In this document: positions 15,926 through 25,020 of the stretch, piece after piece
Layout of the letters: every line of letters begins with the position of its first letter
Position numbering within the stretch: the first letter of the stretch is position 1
Assembly (NCBI GenBank): GCA_040400085.1
Contig: JBBAQX010000005.1
Coordinates: 51,975 to 115,974 of the forward strand
Direction of reading: 5' to 3'
DNA from: HNR sp040400085
Lineage (GTDB): Bacteria > Actinomycetota > Actinomycetes > Actinomycetales > Microbacteriaceae
DNA length: 64,000 bases
Notes under the pieces: generated by a model
The model's input: only the letters and a program-made list of their open reading frames with translations
Databases searched by the model: none
What the model was told of the DNA's origin: nothing
Made by a program: the position numbers and the translations under genes

Positions 15926-17545
15926 TCAAGCGCCGAGCATCTGCATCACGCGATCAACGATCGGGGCAGGCATGGCCTTTCCCGAAAGGGTTACCGCATG
16001 CATCTCCGCAACTACCGAGTCGACTTCTGCGCGCTTCTCCGGCGCCAACGCTGCATAGGTGGCATCGTCGAACACGCTGCGACGCGTATCGTCAATCGAT
16101 ACGCTACCCGCTTGCGCCTCCGCTGTCGGTGGAGCAGGTGCTGTCGGTGGAGCAGGTGCTGGTGACGGAGCAGGTGCTGGTGCCGGTGACAGCGACGCAG
16201 CCAACGTGAACCCGTAGGCTGCGGCGGTCTTCCAGACGCCGGATGTCGCGTCTGCGGTAGACATGGTAGGCAGGTCCCCGTGGACGAGCACCAAACCAGC
16301 CATCGCGCTCTCATCGACTTGCTGCGCGACTCCTGCGACAGTCACCCAGAACTTACTGACCGGAGCAGGTGCTGGAGCAGGGGCTGGAGCAGGGGCTGGA
16401 GCAGGGGCTGGAGCAGGAGCAGGTGCCGGAGCCGGAGCTGGAGCAGGAGCTGGAGCAAAGCTCCTGGTCGGCTCCTCGGTGCGCGCCGCCGCCCTTGCCA
16501 GCGGGTTGTAGTCATCTGCATCATCTGCCGGGCGATGGGCAGTCGACTTGGGACGAGAACGGCGCTCACCTACATCCGCACGGTTACCGCACGCGTGGCG
16601 GATCATCTCTGATGTGACCTCCTCGTGGTAATTGGCGAGCATGAAGTCGACCTGCTCTTGGTAAGTGGGAATGTTCCAGTTATTCGAGTCGATCATGATG
16701 AACCGCTTTGCCAGCATCTCCGAGGTGATGTGGCGTGTCGAAATGTGGTCATCCAGCACCTCACGCTTCTGGGACCACAAAATGCAGTTGGTCTCCTGCG
16801 CGTCTTTGGGATCGAGCAGGCGCTTGTCCACGGTCCACACCATCGCTCCATCCGTGCGCGTAGGGTCGCCCAGCATGTAGCGCGACCAATTGGGATCCAG
16901 CACACGATCACCAGACTCGTTCAGCCAGCGAGCCTGCTCCACCATGTGCGTGTGGCTGGCGCCGGTGTAGCAGATCACGACATCGTGGGACTCGTTACGG
17001 TTTTCCTTCGTCGTGATGTTGGCGAACGAGAAGAACCGGATCTGACGGTTGGGGATCTTTGGATCCTCTTTGGCGCTCGGCTTCTTCAGGAAGTATTCCT
17101 TATCCTTGTCCGTCAGGCTCTTGTCGAACTTGATGGAGCACCACAGGTCGTTGAACGCATCGGCGCGTTCGTCCGCGGAGAACCGCTCGGGGTCCATCAT
17201 CTGCCCGCGGTTGCTTGGGCTGATGAAGTGTTCGTTGTTGGGACCGAGGAACGTGTAGCAGATCAGCGGCACCGCCCAGCCGTTCGGCAGGAAATGCTTG
17301 GGATGCTTTGGATCCGGCGTACCTTTCCAAAAGGGTCCGACAGACTGCTGAAACGCTTGGTCACATGTGTCCAGCGTATAGTCGAACGAGGGCAGGATCA
17401 CGCCCTGCACCTGATCCTTCGTGGCGTTGGCGCCGATCATATACATTTTCGTGCCTGCCTTGCGAGGTCCTTCTCCAAGCATGGGGCGGTAGTCGCCGCC
17501 TTGTTGTAGTTGGTCTTCTGTCGTATGTGGGTCAATAATGGCCAT
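15926..17545 (-). CDS. abundant-type hypothetical protein with long Ala-Pro repeats
   Basis: The 539-residue protein has a globular N-terminal domain (residues 1-330). A disordered linker of alternating Ala and Pro follows (around residues 365-395), then a small domain containing FWVTVAGVAQQVDESAM and WKTAAAYGF, a second Ala/Pro linker, and a helical C-terminal domain. It is the gene just upstream of the recombinase and has its own terminator. A single-stranded-DNA-binding or recombination mediator role would fit that position, but I cannot show an OB fold by eye. Start ATG at 17543-17545. Confidence 0.65.
   Translation of the reverse strand: MAIIDPHTTEDQLQQGGDYRPMLGEGPRKAGTKMYMIGANATKDQVQGVILPSFDYTLDTCDQAFQQSVGPFWKGTPDPKHPKHFLPNGWAVPLICYTFLGPNNEHFISPSNRGQMMDPERFSADERADAFNDLWCSIKFDKSLTDKDKEYFLKKPSAKEDPKIPNRQIRFFSFANITTKENRNESHDVVICYTGASHTHMVEQARWLNESGDRVLDPNWSRYMLGDPTRTDGAMVWTVDKRLLDPKDAQETNCILWSQKREVLDDHISTRHITSEMLAKRFIMIDSNNWNIPTYQEQVDFMLANYHEEVTSEMIRHACGNRADVGERRSRPKSTAHRPADDADDYNPLARAAARTEEPTRSFAPAPAPAPAPAPAPAPAPAPAPAPAPAPAPAPVSKFWVTVAGVAQQVDESAMAGLVLVHGDLPTMSTADATSGVWKTAAAYGFTLAASLSPAPAPAPSPAPAPPTAPAPPTAEAQAGSVSIDDTRRSVFDDATYAALAPEKRAEVDSVVAEMHAVTLSGKAMPAPIVDRVMQMLGA
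16361..16460 (-). repeat. hexanucleotide repeat tract encoding (Ala-Pro)n
   Basis: About 100 bp of imperfect tandem hexamers of the GCTCCA/GCCCCT type (minus strand) encode the Ala-Pro linker of the 539-residue protein. Such tracts are prone to slippage in multiples of six bases, which changes linker length without breaking the frame. A shorter related tract lies at about 16130-16195. Confidence 0.8.
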
Positions 17546-17582
17546 AGTAGTATTTAGTATGTATTAGTTAAACAATTTGAGA

Positions 17583-17606
17583 TGGCGGACGCACGAGCGT
17601 CCGCCA
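17583..17606 (-). terminator. hairpin, probable terminator
   Basis: A perfect 10-bp stem (17583-17592 with 17597-17606) with a 4-nt loop lies between the genes at 17647-18240 and 15926-17545. The following minus-strand sequence is only moderately T-rich (ATCTCAAATTGTTT), so termination may be partial. About 100 bp here contain no gene; a promoter for the (AP)n protein gene is likely but I cannot define it. Confidence 0.55.
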
Positions 17607-17646
17607 GATTACACCTGGGATATGAGATTATCCGCCTCTACGTGTC

Positions 17647-18240
17647 TTACACGTTCTCCGTTTCGTAAATCGGCGCACTGCCAGCACGCTTCGCGCTGCG
17701 AAGCTTCACTTCAATCATGCCGTTTCCAGCCGCCACGACTTTACCGTGCGTCCCCAGCGTGGTCGTCTCGGAGATGACAGTCCCGGCGAGGGCCATCTTG
17801 TCGAGCTCCGCAATCAGGCCGATGAGCTGCGCGGCAGACACACCAGCTGGCCGCTGCACCACCCTACAGACTGCCCCGTTGATCATCCACACCAGCTTGA
17901 CCGTCTCCACGTCCTTCTGCGACGCCGGTATTACTCCCGAGCGGTAGATGCGGGACGGGATGATGTCCAATCCGATCGCCACGTCGTTCTCGTCCAGGTG
18001 GATGATGAACTTGTGATGCTGCAGCCTATCGAGACCGTCCGGCAGGTCGCCCTCGTCGTTGTTGCCTGCCGAGTAAAGGAAGAGTTCCTTCGTGGTGACA
18101 TTGTTGCAGTGGTTGAACCTGGCATCGACATATGAAAGCAGCAGATCCGGCTCCCCGGTCTTGGCGTTCTTGCGTGTTTCAGGCGAGGTGATGCGACTCG
18201 AGGTCACCCGTTTGTGCGTGTTGCGCTTTTTGATCTTCAT
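17647..18240 (-). CDS. hypothetical protein, 197 aa
   Basis: Starts at ATG 18238-18240, adjacent to the stop of the preceding gene. The first 20 residues are strongly basic (KIKKRNTHKR). The rest looks like a globular domain with many beta strands. No catalytic motif or known family is recognised. It is the last gene before the hairpin at 17583-17606 and belongs to the DNA polymerase operon by position. Confidence 0.6.
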   Translation of the reverse strand: MKIKKRNTHKRVTSSRITSPETRKNAKTGEPDLLLSYVDARFNHCNNVTTKELFLYSAGNNDEGDLPDGLDRLQHHKFIIHLDENDVAIGLDIIPSRIYRSGVIPASQKDVETVKLVWMINGAVCRVVQRPAGVSAAQLIGLIAELDKMALAGTVISETTTLGTHGKVVAAGNGMIEVKLRSAKRAGSAPIYETENV

Positions 18241-18710
18241 CAGATTTGAGCGGAGTTGATCTCCGCGCGCAACTTATCGGCGGCCCGCACCCCCTGCAAG
18301 GTTTTTTGTTCAATTTCTTGAACTAAATCCCAATTGGGCTTGGTCGCCACTCCCCGGTGACGGCACCACTGTTCGTGCTCCAGCACCGGGGTGGCTACGA
18401 TCTTCGGGTCGCACTTCGGACACTTCGCGACGTGGTAGTGCTGCCTGGCGGCGAACTGGAACCCCGTCTTCTCCAGATGAGGATCTACGAAGCCTAGTAG
18501 CTGCTTGCATCCCAGGCACACGATGCGGGACTTGGCTCCGAACTCCTTACGGCAGTCGTTGCACAGCGCCTCGTCGTAGTTAACGATACCGCTGTGCCAG
18601 CGCCGGATGTGCTCATCGATACGCAGCAGCTTGTCACACAGACACAGCTTCTTCGCGACCAATGGTCCGCTGGGATTCATCATCGACTTTAGCCATTCTG
18701 ATTCGCTCAT
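18240..18710 (-). CDS. zinc-ribbon-like hypothetical protein, 156 aa
   Basis: The protein holds CxxC pairs at LCLCDK, LCNDCRKEF, VCLGCKQLL and KCPKCDPK, plus a late C/H pair, which suggests two zinc ribbons. Zinc ribbons of this kind often bind nucleic acid, but a specific role is not visible. The ATG at 18708-18710 (MSESEWLKSM) is used; a GTG at 18771-18773 with a G-rich upstream stretch would add 21 residues. It ends exactly where the next gene starts. Confidence 0.6.
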   Translation of the reverse strand: MSESEWLKSMMNPSGPLVAKKLCLCDKLLRIDEHIRRWHSGIVNYDEALCNDCRKEFGAKSRIVCLGCKQLLGFVDPHLEKTGFQFAARQHYHVAKCPKCDPKIVATPVLEHEQWCRHRGVATKPNWDLVQEIEQKTLQGVRAADKLRAEINSAQI

Positions 18711-18801
18711 ACCGGAGCGTAGCCGCCGGCCGTCGGACGTCCAACCTAAAAAGCTGCCCAAGGGGACGGCCACGACGCCGCCCCCAAGGGACTCAAGCTC
18801 G

Positions 18802-18999
18802 CTAGTATCCTTGCCGCGACGCCACTAGCGCCGCACCACCTACACACAAGGCCGCCGGCGCTGCGGACGCAACGCCTGACGCCAAGCTACCCACGACGGT
18901 AACCACACCCGCCGCCACGAAGGCGACGGCATACACCCCAATCGCCGCGAGCCCGAGGGCCGCAACGATTGCCATTACCATTTTAATGATGTCTTCCAT
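18802..18999 (-). CDS. small membrane protein, 65 aa
   Basis: The start is the ATG at 18997-18999 (MEDIIKMVMA), a few bases after the DNA polymerase stop. Two hydrophobic helices (about residues 5-35 and 40-60), rich in Ala, Val and Gly, are separated by a short turn, and the C terminus is SRQGY. Small two-helix proteins are common in phages, sometimes as holin-like or accessory membrane proteins; nothing here decides between these. Confidence 0.55.
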   Translation of the reverse strand: MEDIIKMVMAIVAALGLAAIGVYAVAFVAAGVVTVVGSLASGVASAAPAALCVGGAALVASRQGY

Positions 19000-19006
19000 C
19001 AAACTA

Positions 19007-19682
19007 TTATGACACGAGCAGCTGCCAATTTTTGAAGGTGAGGAGGTGCTTCAGCTTGTCAGGGGTGGGATGCCAAGAGGGGTCGTGCAGCTGCTTCTTC
19101 TCCTCGTCAGATGGGTAGGTGGACCAACGGTAGTTGAAGTCCTTGTCCACACCATACTGCAGCACCCTGTGTCCGTGCTCGTCGTCGTAAGTCCACGTGT
19201 TGACCGTCGACATCATCGCCTCCTGAATGCGCTCTACGACAAATCGCTCCTCCAGAGGACAGATGGAGACCAAGCTGTCATATAGACAGGTCAGCACCCG
19301 TGCCTTCAGTCCTAGCTTCCTGTAGAGGTGGTTCGCCCACACACATGCTCGCGCCGCAGTGGCACCGACTGATTCCTGTGGGCCTACGTTGCGGAGCTCG
19401 CGACCTAGTGCCGATTCCAAGGAATTACGTATTCTCCATCCGACGCCAGATCCTGCCCCATGCAGGAGGCAGTGACGAATGCGGCCAGACGCTGCGCGGT
19501 AGTAACCCTTGGTCTTTGGTAGCGCCGCCATTTCATCCAGGAACTCTGTAGCCCTGGGCTGTCGGGCCTTGATGGCGTCCAGCCCCTTCTGGCCTACACC
19601 ATCTTCCGGCTTCACGCCGGTGTCGGATTCGATCTTACGCTCCAGCGAGTTCGGGGAGGCCCCGTATGCGCTGGAAAAGTTG
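19007..19682 (-). CDS. DNA polymerase family A, exon 3 (palm/fingers C-terminal part)
   Basis: This exon continues the polymerase after the group I intron at 19683-19951. Joining exon 2 (ending GGTGAT) to exon 3 (starting CAAC) restores motif B as RAAGKVINFSSAYG, matching RRSAKAINFGLIYG of Pol I. Downstream features are GYYRAASGRIRH, the QESVGATAARA segment that corresponds to PiQGtAAD, and motif C as LYDSLVSICP in place of the HDE of Pol I. It ends with TAA at 19007-19009. The three exons sum to 3447 nt, an exact multiple of three (1148 residues), which supports both splice junctions. Confidence 0.85.
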
Positions 19683-19951
19683 CTTAACAAATATTAAATA
19701 CTGCTCGCTAGACAGCATCCCGGGATTCCCGGCTGCATGTTACCATGCAGAGTAGACTATATCTTCATCTCGCCAGAGCGAGCGCCCCCCGTTTCGGCTC
19801 GCTTGAGCCTACGACCTTTCGGTCTAGTCGTTGAACCTTCTTTGAGCCTTCGCGCAAAGCTTGGCTGCTGATTGTCCTCGGTGAGGATGTCCCAGCAATT
19901 AAAGGGGTTGTTGTCACTGGATCGCTCCAGCGGGTGACCAACTTGTTCGTA
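19683..19951 (-). ncRNA. group I intron (no ORF) in DNA polymerase motif B
   Basis: The minus strand contains the canonical core elements in order: P AATTGCTGGGA, Q AATCAGCAGCCAAG, R GTTCAACGACTAGA and S AAGATATAGTCT. The 5' splice site is set by P1, where exon GGTGAT pairs with the internal guide GTCACC and ends in the required U.G wobble. The intron ends with G (TTAAG). Splicing at these points rebuilds polymerase motif B exactly. The intron is 269 nt and carries no open frame, so it must rely on another source for mobility. Confidence 0.9.
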
Positions 19952-21924
19952 ATCACCTTACCTGCGGCCCGCTGAATATCAGCGTCCATCATCTCTCTTC
20001 CATCCTCGTAGATCCGCTCGGCGATGGACCAGTGGATATCGAAGCTGCTGTGCTTGACGCTACCGTCTTCGTTGCGAGCCAGCATGTCTTCGTATACCGG
20101 ACCCAGGTTCTTACCGTGCTTCCACGCGTGCATGATGTATTCCTGATTCTGCTTGTCGGCTGGAATCCCACTTTCCAGAGGATCTGCAAATGCGACCCTG
20201 ACCTGCTTGATCTTGTAAGGATTGTCGCCTTTTAGGTTAGCCCACTCAGGGTCCGGCTCCTCTAATATGCGTATAAGATCCCTGTCGCCGGATATCTTGG
20301 CAATTGCAACAAGTTCGGCAGTTTTGTAATCGAACTCCACCAAACAATAACCGTCCGGCGCAGTCACGCACGAGCGTATAGATGGCAACTTCTTAGCTGT
20401 TACACCCACCCACTTCATTAGATGCTCCGGCAAGTCTCCTCGCTCGTGCGCCTCCCTAACCACTAGCTCTATAGATCTGCCTATGCGCTCGCTGACATAC
20501 TTGGGCCAGTTCAAACTGTTAGGCTTCCATGTTCGAGTTCTGCCAGTCTCTGTTAGAGATGTCATCCCGTGCACCCTATTATCAGAAGCCAGCCACTGAT
20601 GAAGTCCGTTCTCACTCCGCACTTCCTGACCTGTCTCTTCATCGATGTAAACATCAGCCTCCTTGAGGAAGGCCTTGCACACATTACCGACGGCGTTGAG
20701 ATCGAGCAGCTCACTGAGCGTGTTGAACTGCTCGCTGAGGATCTGGAGGGTTTGCTTGTCTACCGCCGGCGTGTAAAGCCGTTGGCGGTCGGCAGGTAGC
20801 TCCAGCACCTTCTCCCACGCCATGGACGGTAAGCCCTTCGCTTTCTGGTTGGTCGTCTTGATCGGCTCAAGCCCCTCCACGTCGAACAGCCACCGCCGCA
20901 TCATGTCGGGGGAACGGATGTTGAAGTTTGGGGCGTCGGTGAGGTGGCCTACGCGTTTGATCCACTTGGGGATGTCCTCCATGGGAGCGTGGCGTTTGAT
21001 GGCCTCCAGTATCTTGTCTCCGTCTCCTTCCTTGATGCACAAGAGGACACGCATGAATGCTTCCTGGGGCAACTCCTGCATTACCGTCTGCGCCAGCTTG
21101 GTCTTGGCTTCCTTGTGGACGCGCTCCTTGAACCGCACCTCCAGTTCTCTCCGGGCGAAGTGGAAGAGCTCCCTGAGCTCGTCCATCAACTTGACGTCCA
21201 TCGGTAGCCCCACCATACACATGTCCGTGAACGTATCCGTCACGAAGGGGTTCAGGATGGTGTCGTAGTAGGTGGTGAGCTGCTGAGCCTCCAGCTGCCT
21301 GCGGATCAGGGGAGCTGCCCTGAATGGCGTGATGACGTCTAAAACTGAGTAAGGCAGTAAAATACTCGACGGCACAAAACCGTATCCTCCGTCCGTCTTC
21401 CCGGGATTGTCCTTCTTCCACAGGATGAGGTCCAGGTTGTAGAGTCCCAGCGTGGTGTATTTCATGGCGATGCCACGCTCCAGTCCCAGCTCGCTGGCTT
21501 CATCCACCGTCTGCTGTGCGAACTCGGTGTCCATGATGCAGCGGCGGTAGGTGTTGAGGCCCAGCCAATGCTCCATCCACGGGGCATCAGCTGAGAAGTG
21601 GTGGCCGATGTAACGGACGTCCAGCTTGTTCATGATGCCGGCGAGGATCTTACCTACGGCTGCGTAACGCACCCTCTCGAACTCCTTCTCAGTTGCCAGC
21701 TCACCCTTGGTGAAGTCTTCCGGGATCGGCTCATTGTCTTCCTCCGCCAGCACTTGATCCACCAACCGTAGGTAGATGACGTCTTCGATAGCCTCGGGGC
21801 TCAGGTCAAAGCTCCACTCATTCTGCTCGTTCCTGAACTCGATCACCACGGCATCTGACTCGGTCCAGGCGAACTGGATGGTCCTTAGCTGGCCGTCCAC
21901 ATGGGTGCGACCGTGCCATTCGCA
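19952..21924 (-). CDS. DNA polymerase family A, exon 2 (3'-5' exonuclease and palm)
   Basis: Exon 2 begins TGCGAATGG, so after splicing the exonuclease motif I reads AVDCEW (the DxE pair of proofreading exonucleases). Polymerase motif A is visible as VEFDYKTAELVAIA. The exon runs to the 5' splice site at 19952 within motif B. Open reading continues artificially into the downstream intron and stops at 19765; that tail is not part of the mature protein. The gene order and length fit a phage replicative polymerase of the Pol I family. Confidence 0.88.
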
Positions 21925-23460
21925 CTGTCATGTATCAAATAATACTTCCTGTTTCACAGACCGCCACCTGAGGCGGGGTACCCCGCTCATGATTTACGAT
22001 CTCCACAGGCTTAGAATCGGGACTGACCATCCCTACGTATTTTTTAAGATTGAGCGCAGCGTTCAGATCCCTATCCAACGTGCTTTCACACGAAGGGCAG
22101 GAATAGGTCCGCTGCGTAATCTTGAGCTTCTGACGCGCGCCGCAGCAGCTGCACAGCTGCGAGCTCGGGAAGGTCCTGGGGGCCTCGATAATACGGACAG
22201 CCTTGTAGCGGAGCTGTCTGTGTATCTCACCCATACAGGACCTCTGGAAGCCAGCCCGGATATTCCGGATTGGTCCCCTGTGCATTCCCTTTAAGTTCAA
22301 AGTTTCGATGACTACGGTCCCGTGGTTCTTGGTGACCGTAGACGTAAACTTATGAGTTGCGTCTGCTCTGAGATTGTTGATTTTGTCTTGGACTCGCTGC
22401 TTGCGCAGCAACGCCTTGCGGCGATTATTACTTGCTTTCTGTTTCCGATCCATACGCCTCTGTAGGCGGCGTATGCGCTTGTGAAGCCGTGGCAGTTTGG
22501 GCGAGAGGGTTAGCTCTAGTCCGTCTGATGCGACAGCGGGTATTTTCATGCCTACGTCGATACCGACTACCGAGTCGGTATCGACGCGGGAGTCTTCAAC
22601 AGACATAATTACAGAAACATACCATCTACCGGCATAACAAGATACGATAAAACCCTCTATCTTACCTTCCAAGCGGAGCGTCTCCGCCATACGGACGCGC
22701 CCAGCTTTAGGTAGTGATACACGATTACCAAACAGCTTACTGCTGGTGTTGGACACGTAAAACGTGTCTCGACAATTTCCGCGTTTTTTGAATTTAGGAT
22801 GTTCGGCGTTCTTCTTCCAGAAGTTGGTAAACGCAGTGCCCACGTTGAGTATGGCCCGTCGTAGGCACACGTCGCCTACCTCCGAAGCCCAGGATGGTTT
22901 CTCCGTCGTCCATACTTTGCAGAGGCCGTAAGCGCTAGGTTTGTCTGTGCGCTTACCTTCTTTAAATTCCTGATACCAGCGCCCCCACTCCTCAAGTGCC
23001 CAATTGTAGGCGAACCTGGCAGCTCCCACCGTCTGGCGCAGAATAGCTTCTTGCGCCTCGTTCGGGTAGAGTCTGATTTTGTGGGAGCGGCTGATCAATG
23101 GCGTTGACAATATAGAGTCCAAAGACCGTAATCAACAACAAATACGGTATTTTTTGATTTAACATGGTTTTTGTTCAACTGGGGTCGCTACCCCCAGCCA
23201 GCTGATCCGGAGTCACCCGGGGCTTTCTGCGTGTTTCCACGCAGCACAGATCATATCATCAACCTGTCGCCAGGTTGGAGTGCTTCGCGAGGGCTTCCCC
23301 GCTACTCCCTCGCGGGATGATCGTTGAACCTTCCTACAGCGGCCACGAGGGTCATCTGTAGGCTCGGCTGCTGATTACCCACGGCATTATCCGTTACGGG
23401 CTTCCCAGCAATTCACTTTCTTATTCGAGAGGCGTTACCGCCTCAAGGGACTCAATGAGA
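21925..23460 (-). mobile_element. group I intron carrying tnpB (IStron-like) in DNA polymerase exonuclease motif I
   Basis: The 5' part (about 23180-23460) has the group I core on the minus strand: P AATTGCTGGGAAGCCC, Q AATCAGCAGCCGAG, R GTTCAACGATCAT and S GATGATATGATCTG, with P7 formed by GATCAT and ATGATC. P1 pairs exon GGAT with GTCC, ending in a U.G wobble at 23461. The 3' end is ACAG at 21925. The 3' two thirds is a tnpB gene ending ten bases before the splice site, the same order as in clostridial IStrons (intron first, IS605-type gene at the 3' end). There is no tnpA. The element is 1536 nt. Confidence 0.85.
21935..23122 (-). CDS. tnpB: TnpB, RNA-guided endonuclease of IS200/IS605 type, intron-borne
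   Basis: The 395-residue protein has the N-terminal KIRLYPNEAQ signature, then the RuvC I aspartate in VVGIDVGMKIPA, RuvC II glutamate in TVVIETLNLKGM, a CSCCG...CPSC zinc finger and the RuvC III aspartate in DRDLNAALNL. All expected catalytic residues are present. TnpB uses an omega RNA made from the element's right end to cut DNA next to a short TAM. No ATG is in frame near the start; TTG at 23120-23122 gives the full N terminus. It sits inside the group I intron, close to its 3' end. Confidence 0.9.
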   Translation of the reverse strand: MDSILSTPLISRSHKIRLYPNEAQEAILRQTVGAARFAYNWALEEWGRWYQEFKEGKRTDKPSAYGLCKVWTTEKPSWASEVGDVCLRRAILNVGTAFTNFWKKNAEHPKFKKRGNCRDTFYVSNTSSKLFGNRVSLPKAGRVRMAETLRLEGKIEGFIVSCYAGRWYVSVIMSVEDSRVDTDSVVGIDVGMKIPAVASDGLELTLSPKLPRLHKRIRRLQRRMDRKQKASNNRRKALLRKQRVQDKINNLRADATHKFTSTVTKNHGTVVIETLNLKGMHRGPIRNIRAGFQRSCMGEIHRQLRYKAVRIIEAPRTFPSSQLCSCCGARQKLKITQRTYSCPSCESTLDRDLNAALNLKKYVGMVSPDSKPVEIVNHERGTPPQVAVCETGSII

Positions 23461-24258
23461 ATCCACCGCGAAGAGGAGGTGCTCCGCGTCCACACCGGGG
23501 ATGCGGTCGTCGTAGAGCTCCTCCATGCGGGCCACCCAGTCCCTGAGGCTCTGCTCGTCCCGGATGACGTCGTAGCGCACGGGGATGTCCTGGATTTGCT
23601 CTCCGTCGAGCAGCTTCTTCTTCCTGGCGATTTCCATGAAGTCGATGCGGAACGTCTCGTAGAGCTCCGGCTTCCCGACCAGCGAGAAGGGGGCATACAT
23701 GAGGTAGAGGTGGGCCTGGGCCTCCGTGGACCAGAACCAGCCGCCGTGCGCGTCGTCAAAGCCGATCTTGCGGTCGGAGAGCAGGTCGAAGGCTTGCTTG
23801 CCGAGGCAGACAATGATTTTCGGCTTGGTCCGCTTGATTTCGTCCATCAGGATGGGGAGGCCCCATTTGAGGATTTTGACGGGCGGCCTGACACGTTTCG
23901 TCCGGGGCAGCAGCCATTTGCACACGGACGTGTAGTAGCAGCGGTCGATGTCGAGGCCTGCTCTGAGGGCGACGTCCTTGATGATGCCGGTCGCGCCTTT
24001 GAGGTATTCCGCCGGCTGGTTGATCCGGTAACCGAACGTGGTCACGCTGTGCTGCGTCGCCTCGTCCTCATCCACCGCGGCGGCGATGAACATGATGTCA
24101 TACTGGGTCTGGCCCTCGACAGGGGCGCGGCCGGCGACATACAGGATGTCGTCGATGTGGCGGTTGCGGGTCAGTGTCTGGGGCTGCTTCTCGGGGCTGT
24201 CATAGGGCGGCTCCCTCTCGTCCATGGCTAGGACGGCGTTTCTTGGTTGATCACTCAT
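23461..24258 (-). CDS. uracil-DNA glycosylase domain fused to DNA polymerase, exon 1
   Basis: The first 200 residues resemble a family 4/5-type uracil-DNA glycosylase: YDIMFIAAAVDEDEAT (the VGEAPG-like region), YLKGATGIIKDVALRAGLD, YYTSVCKWL, and KPKIIVCLGKQAFDLL. The catalytic details differ from the textbook motif, so activity is uncertain. The last 60 residues lead into the polymerase exonuclease domain and end at LLFAVD, completed as AVDCEW by exon 2. Fusions of UDG-like domains to family A polymerases occur in phages. ATG at 24256-24258; exon ends at 23461. Confidence 0.82.
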
Positions 24259-24829
24259 TTGCTGTCGGAGTTTCTATTTGTGCGCGCATCTCTGCGTATA
24301 GGGGGTAGGCGGTGTTCGAGTTGTAGTCGGATTCGACTAGGCGCTTCATATCCTCCCATCTGTCCACGAAGCGGTCCCACATGGGCGATACGCGGCGCAG
24401 CTCTGGAAGGGCCTGACTAAAGGACGCGCAGGAATTCGCCATCGCGACGCAGCGACGTAAGTCACCATAGTCGCCGGGTAGCGTGCTTTTGCCAGGTTTG
24501 TATCTCCTGCCGAAAGCGGCCACCCCTGCCATAAACATGGAAGACCTTCCTGTTTCTCCACCTAATGCCCAGCGTAGCAGTTGCTGCTCCAGAGCGTGGC
24601 TACATTTGTATACTTTGTGTTCTTGAGTGCTATTCATTTGATTTATCCTCGTGTTAACTTCCGCAGCCATAGCCTCGCGCTCGGCGTGCGATATGCTATC
24701 ATCACGGAAAACAATCTTGTTGCCATCCGTAATGATAAACCCCAGATGATACTGCGTGGAGGCTAATACACGAGCGGTTTCTTTAGGTAGTCGAGACATT
24801 ATGGTATCTATAATAGACGTCTCACTCAT
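24251..24829 (-). CDS. hypothetical phage protein, 192 aa
   Basis: The ATG at 24827-24829 overlaps the upstream stop as ATGA, which fixes the start. A segment around residues 85-100 (LLRWALGGETGRSS) and the following DYGDLRRCV are typical of a phage protein family of unknown function that I have seen in many genomes. The rest is helical. It overlaps the start of the UDG-polymerase gene by 8 bp, so a replication-linked role is possible but unproved. Confidence 0.65.
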   Translation of the reverse strand: MSETSIIDTIMSRLPKETARVLASTQYHLGFIITDGNKIVFRDDSISHAEREAMAAEVNTRINQMNSTQEHKVYKCSHALEQQLLRWALGGETGRSSMFMAGVAAFGRRYKPGKSTLPGDYGDLRRCVAMANSCASFSQALPELRRVSPMWDRFVDRWEDMKRLVESDYNSNTAYPLYAEMRAQIETPTANE

Positions 24830-25020
24830 GTCGCTGTTATATAGTGTATGTTTTCTTTCTTCACCTTCCACAATAGCGGAGCCAAGATATCCTCCCACTC
24901 CTGAGACAAGGCCCCGAATATCCACACCTCATCCGCGTGCCTGCCTCTGACGCTGAGCGGAGAAGTGAGACAATGGAAGCCTTCTCCTAGGCGAACTATA
25001 ATTTGATGTTTAGGATTCAT
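24826..25020 (-). CDS. small hypothetical protein, 64 aa
   Basis: A 64-residue frame coupled at both ends: its ATG (25018-25020) overlaps the helicase stop as ATGA and its stop overlaps the next start as ATGA. It contains a short hydrophobic stretch and several Trp residues (VWIFGALSQEWEDI). No family is recognised; the coupling is the main evidence that it is translated. Confidence 0.6.
   Translation of the reverse strand: MNPKHQIIVRLGEGFHCLTSPLSVRGRHADEVWIFGALSQEWEDILAPLLWKVKKENIHYITAT

Noticed and set aside
16263..16617. Gly-Ala and other repeat-rich frames opposite the Ala-Pro tract
   Set aside because: They are shadows of the hexanucleotide repeat on the coding strand.
19765..19951. 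Polymerase frame continuing past motif B to a stop at 19765
   Set aside because: This is intron sequence with group I core elements; motif B is completed only after splicing.
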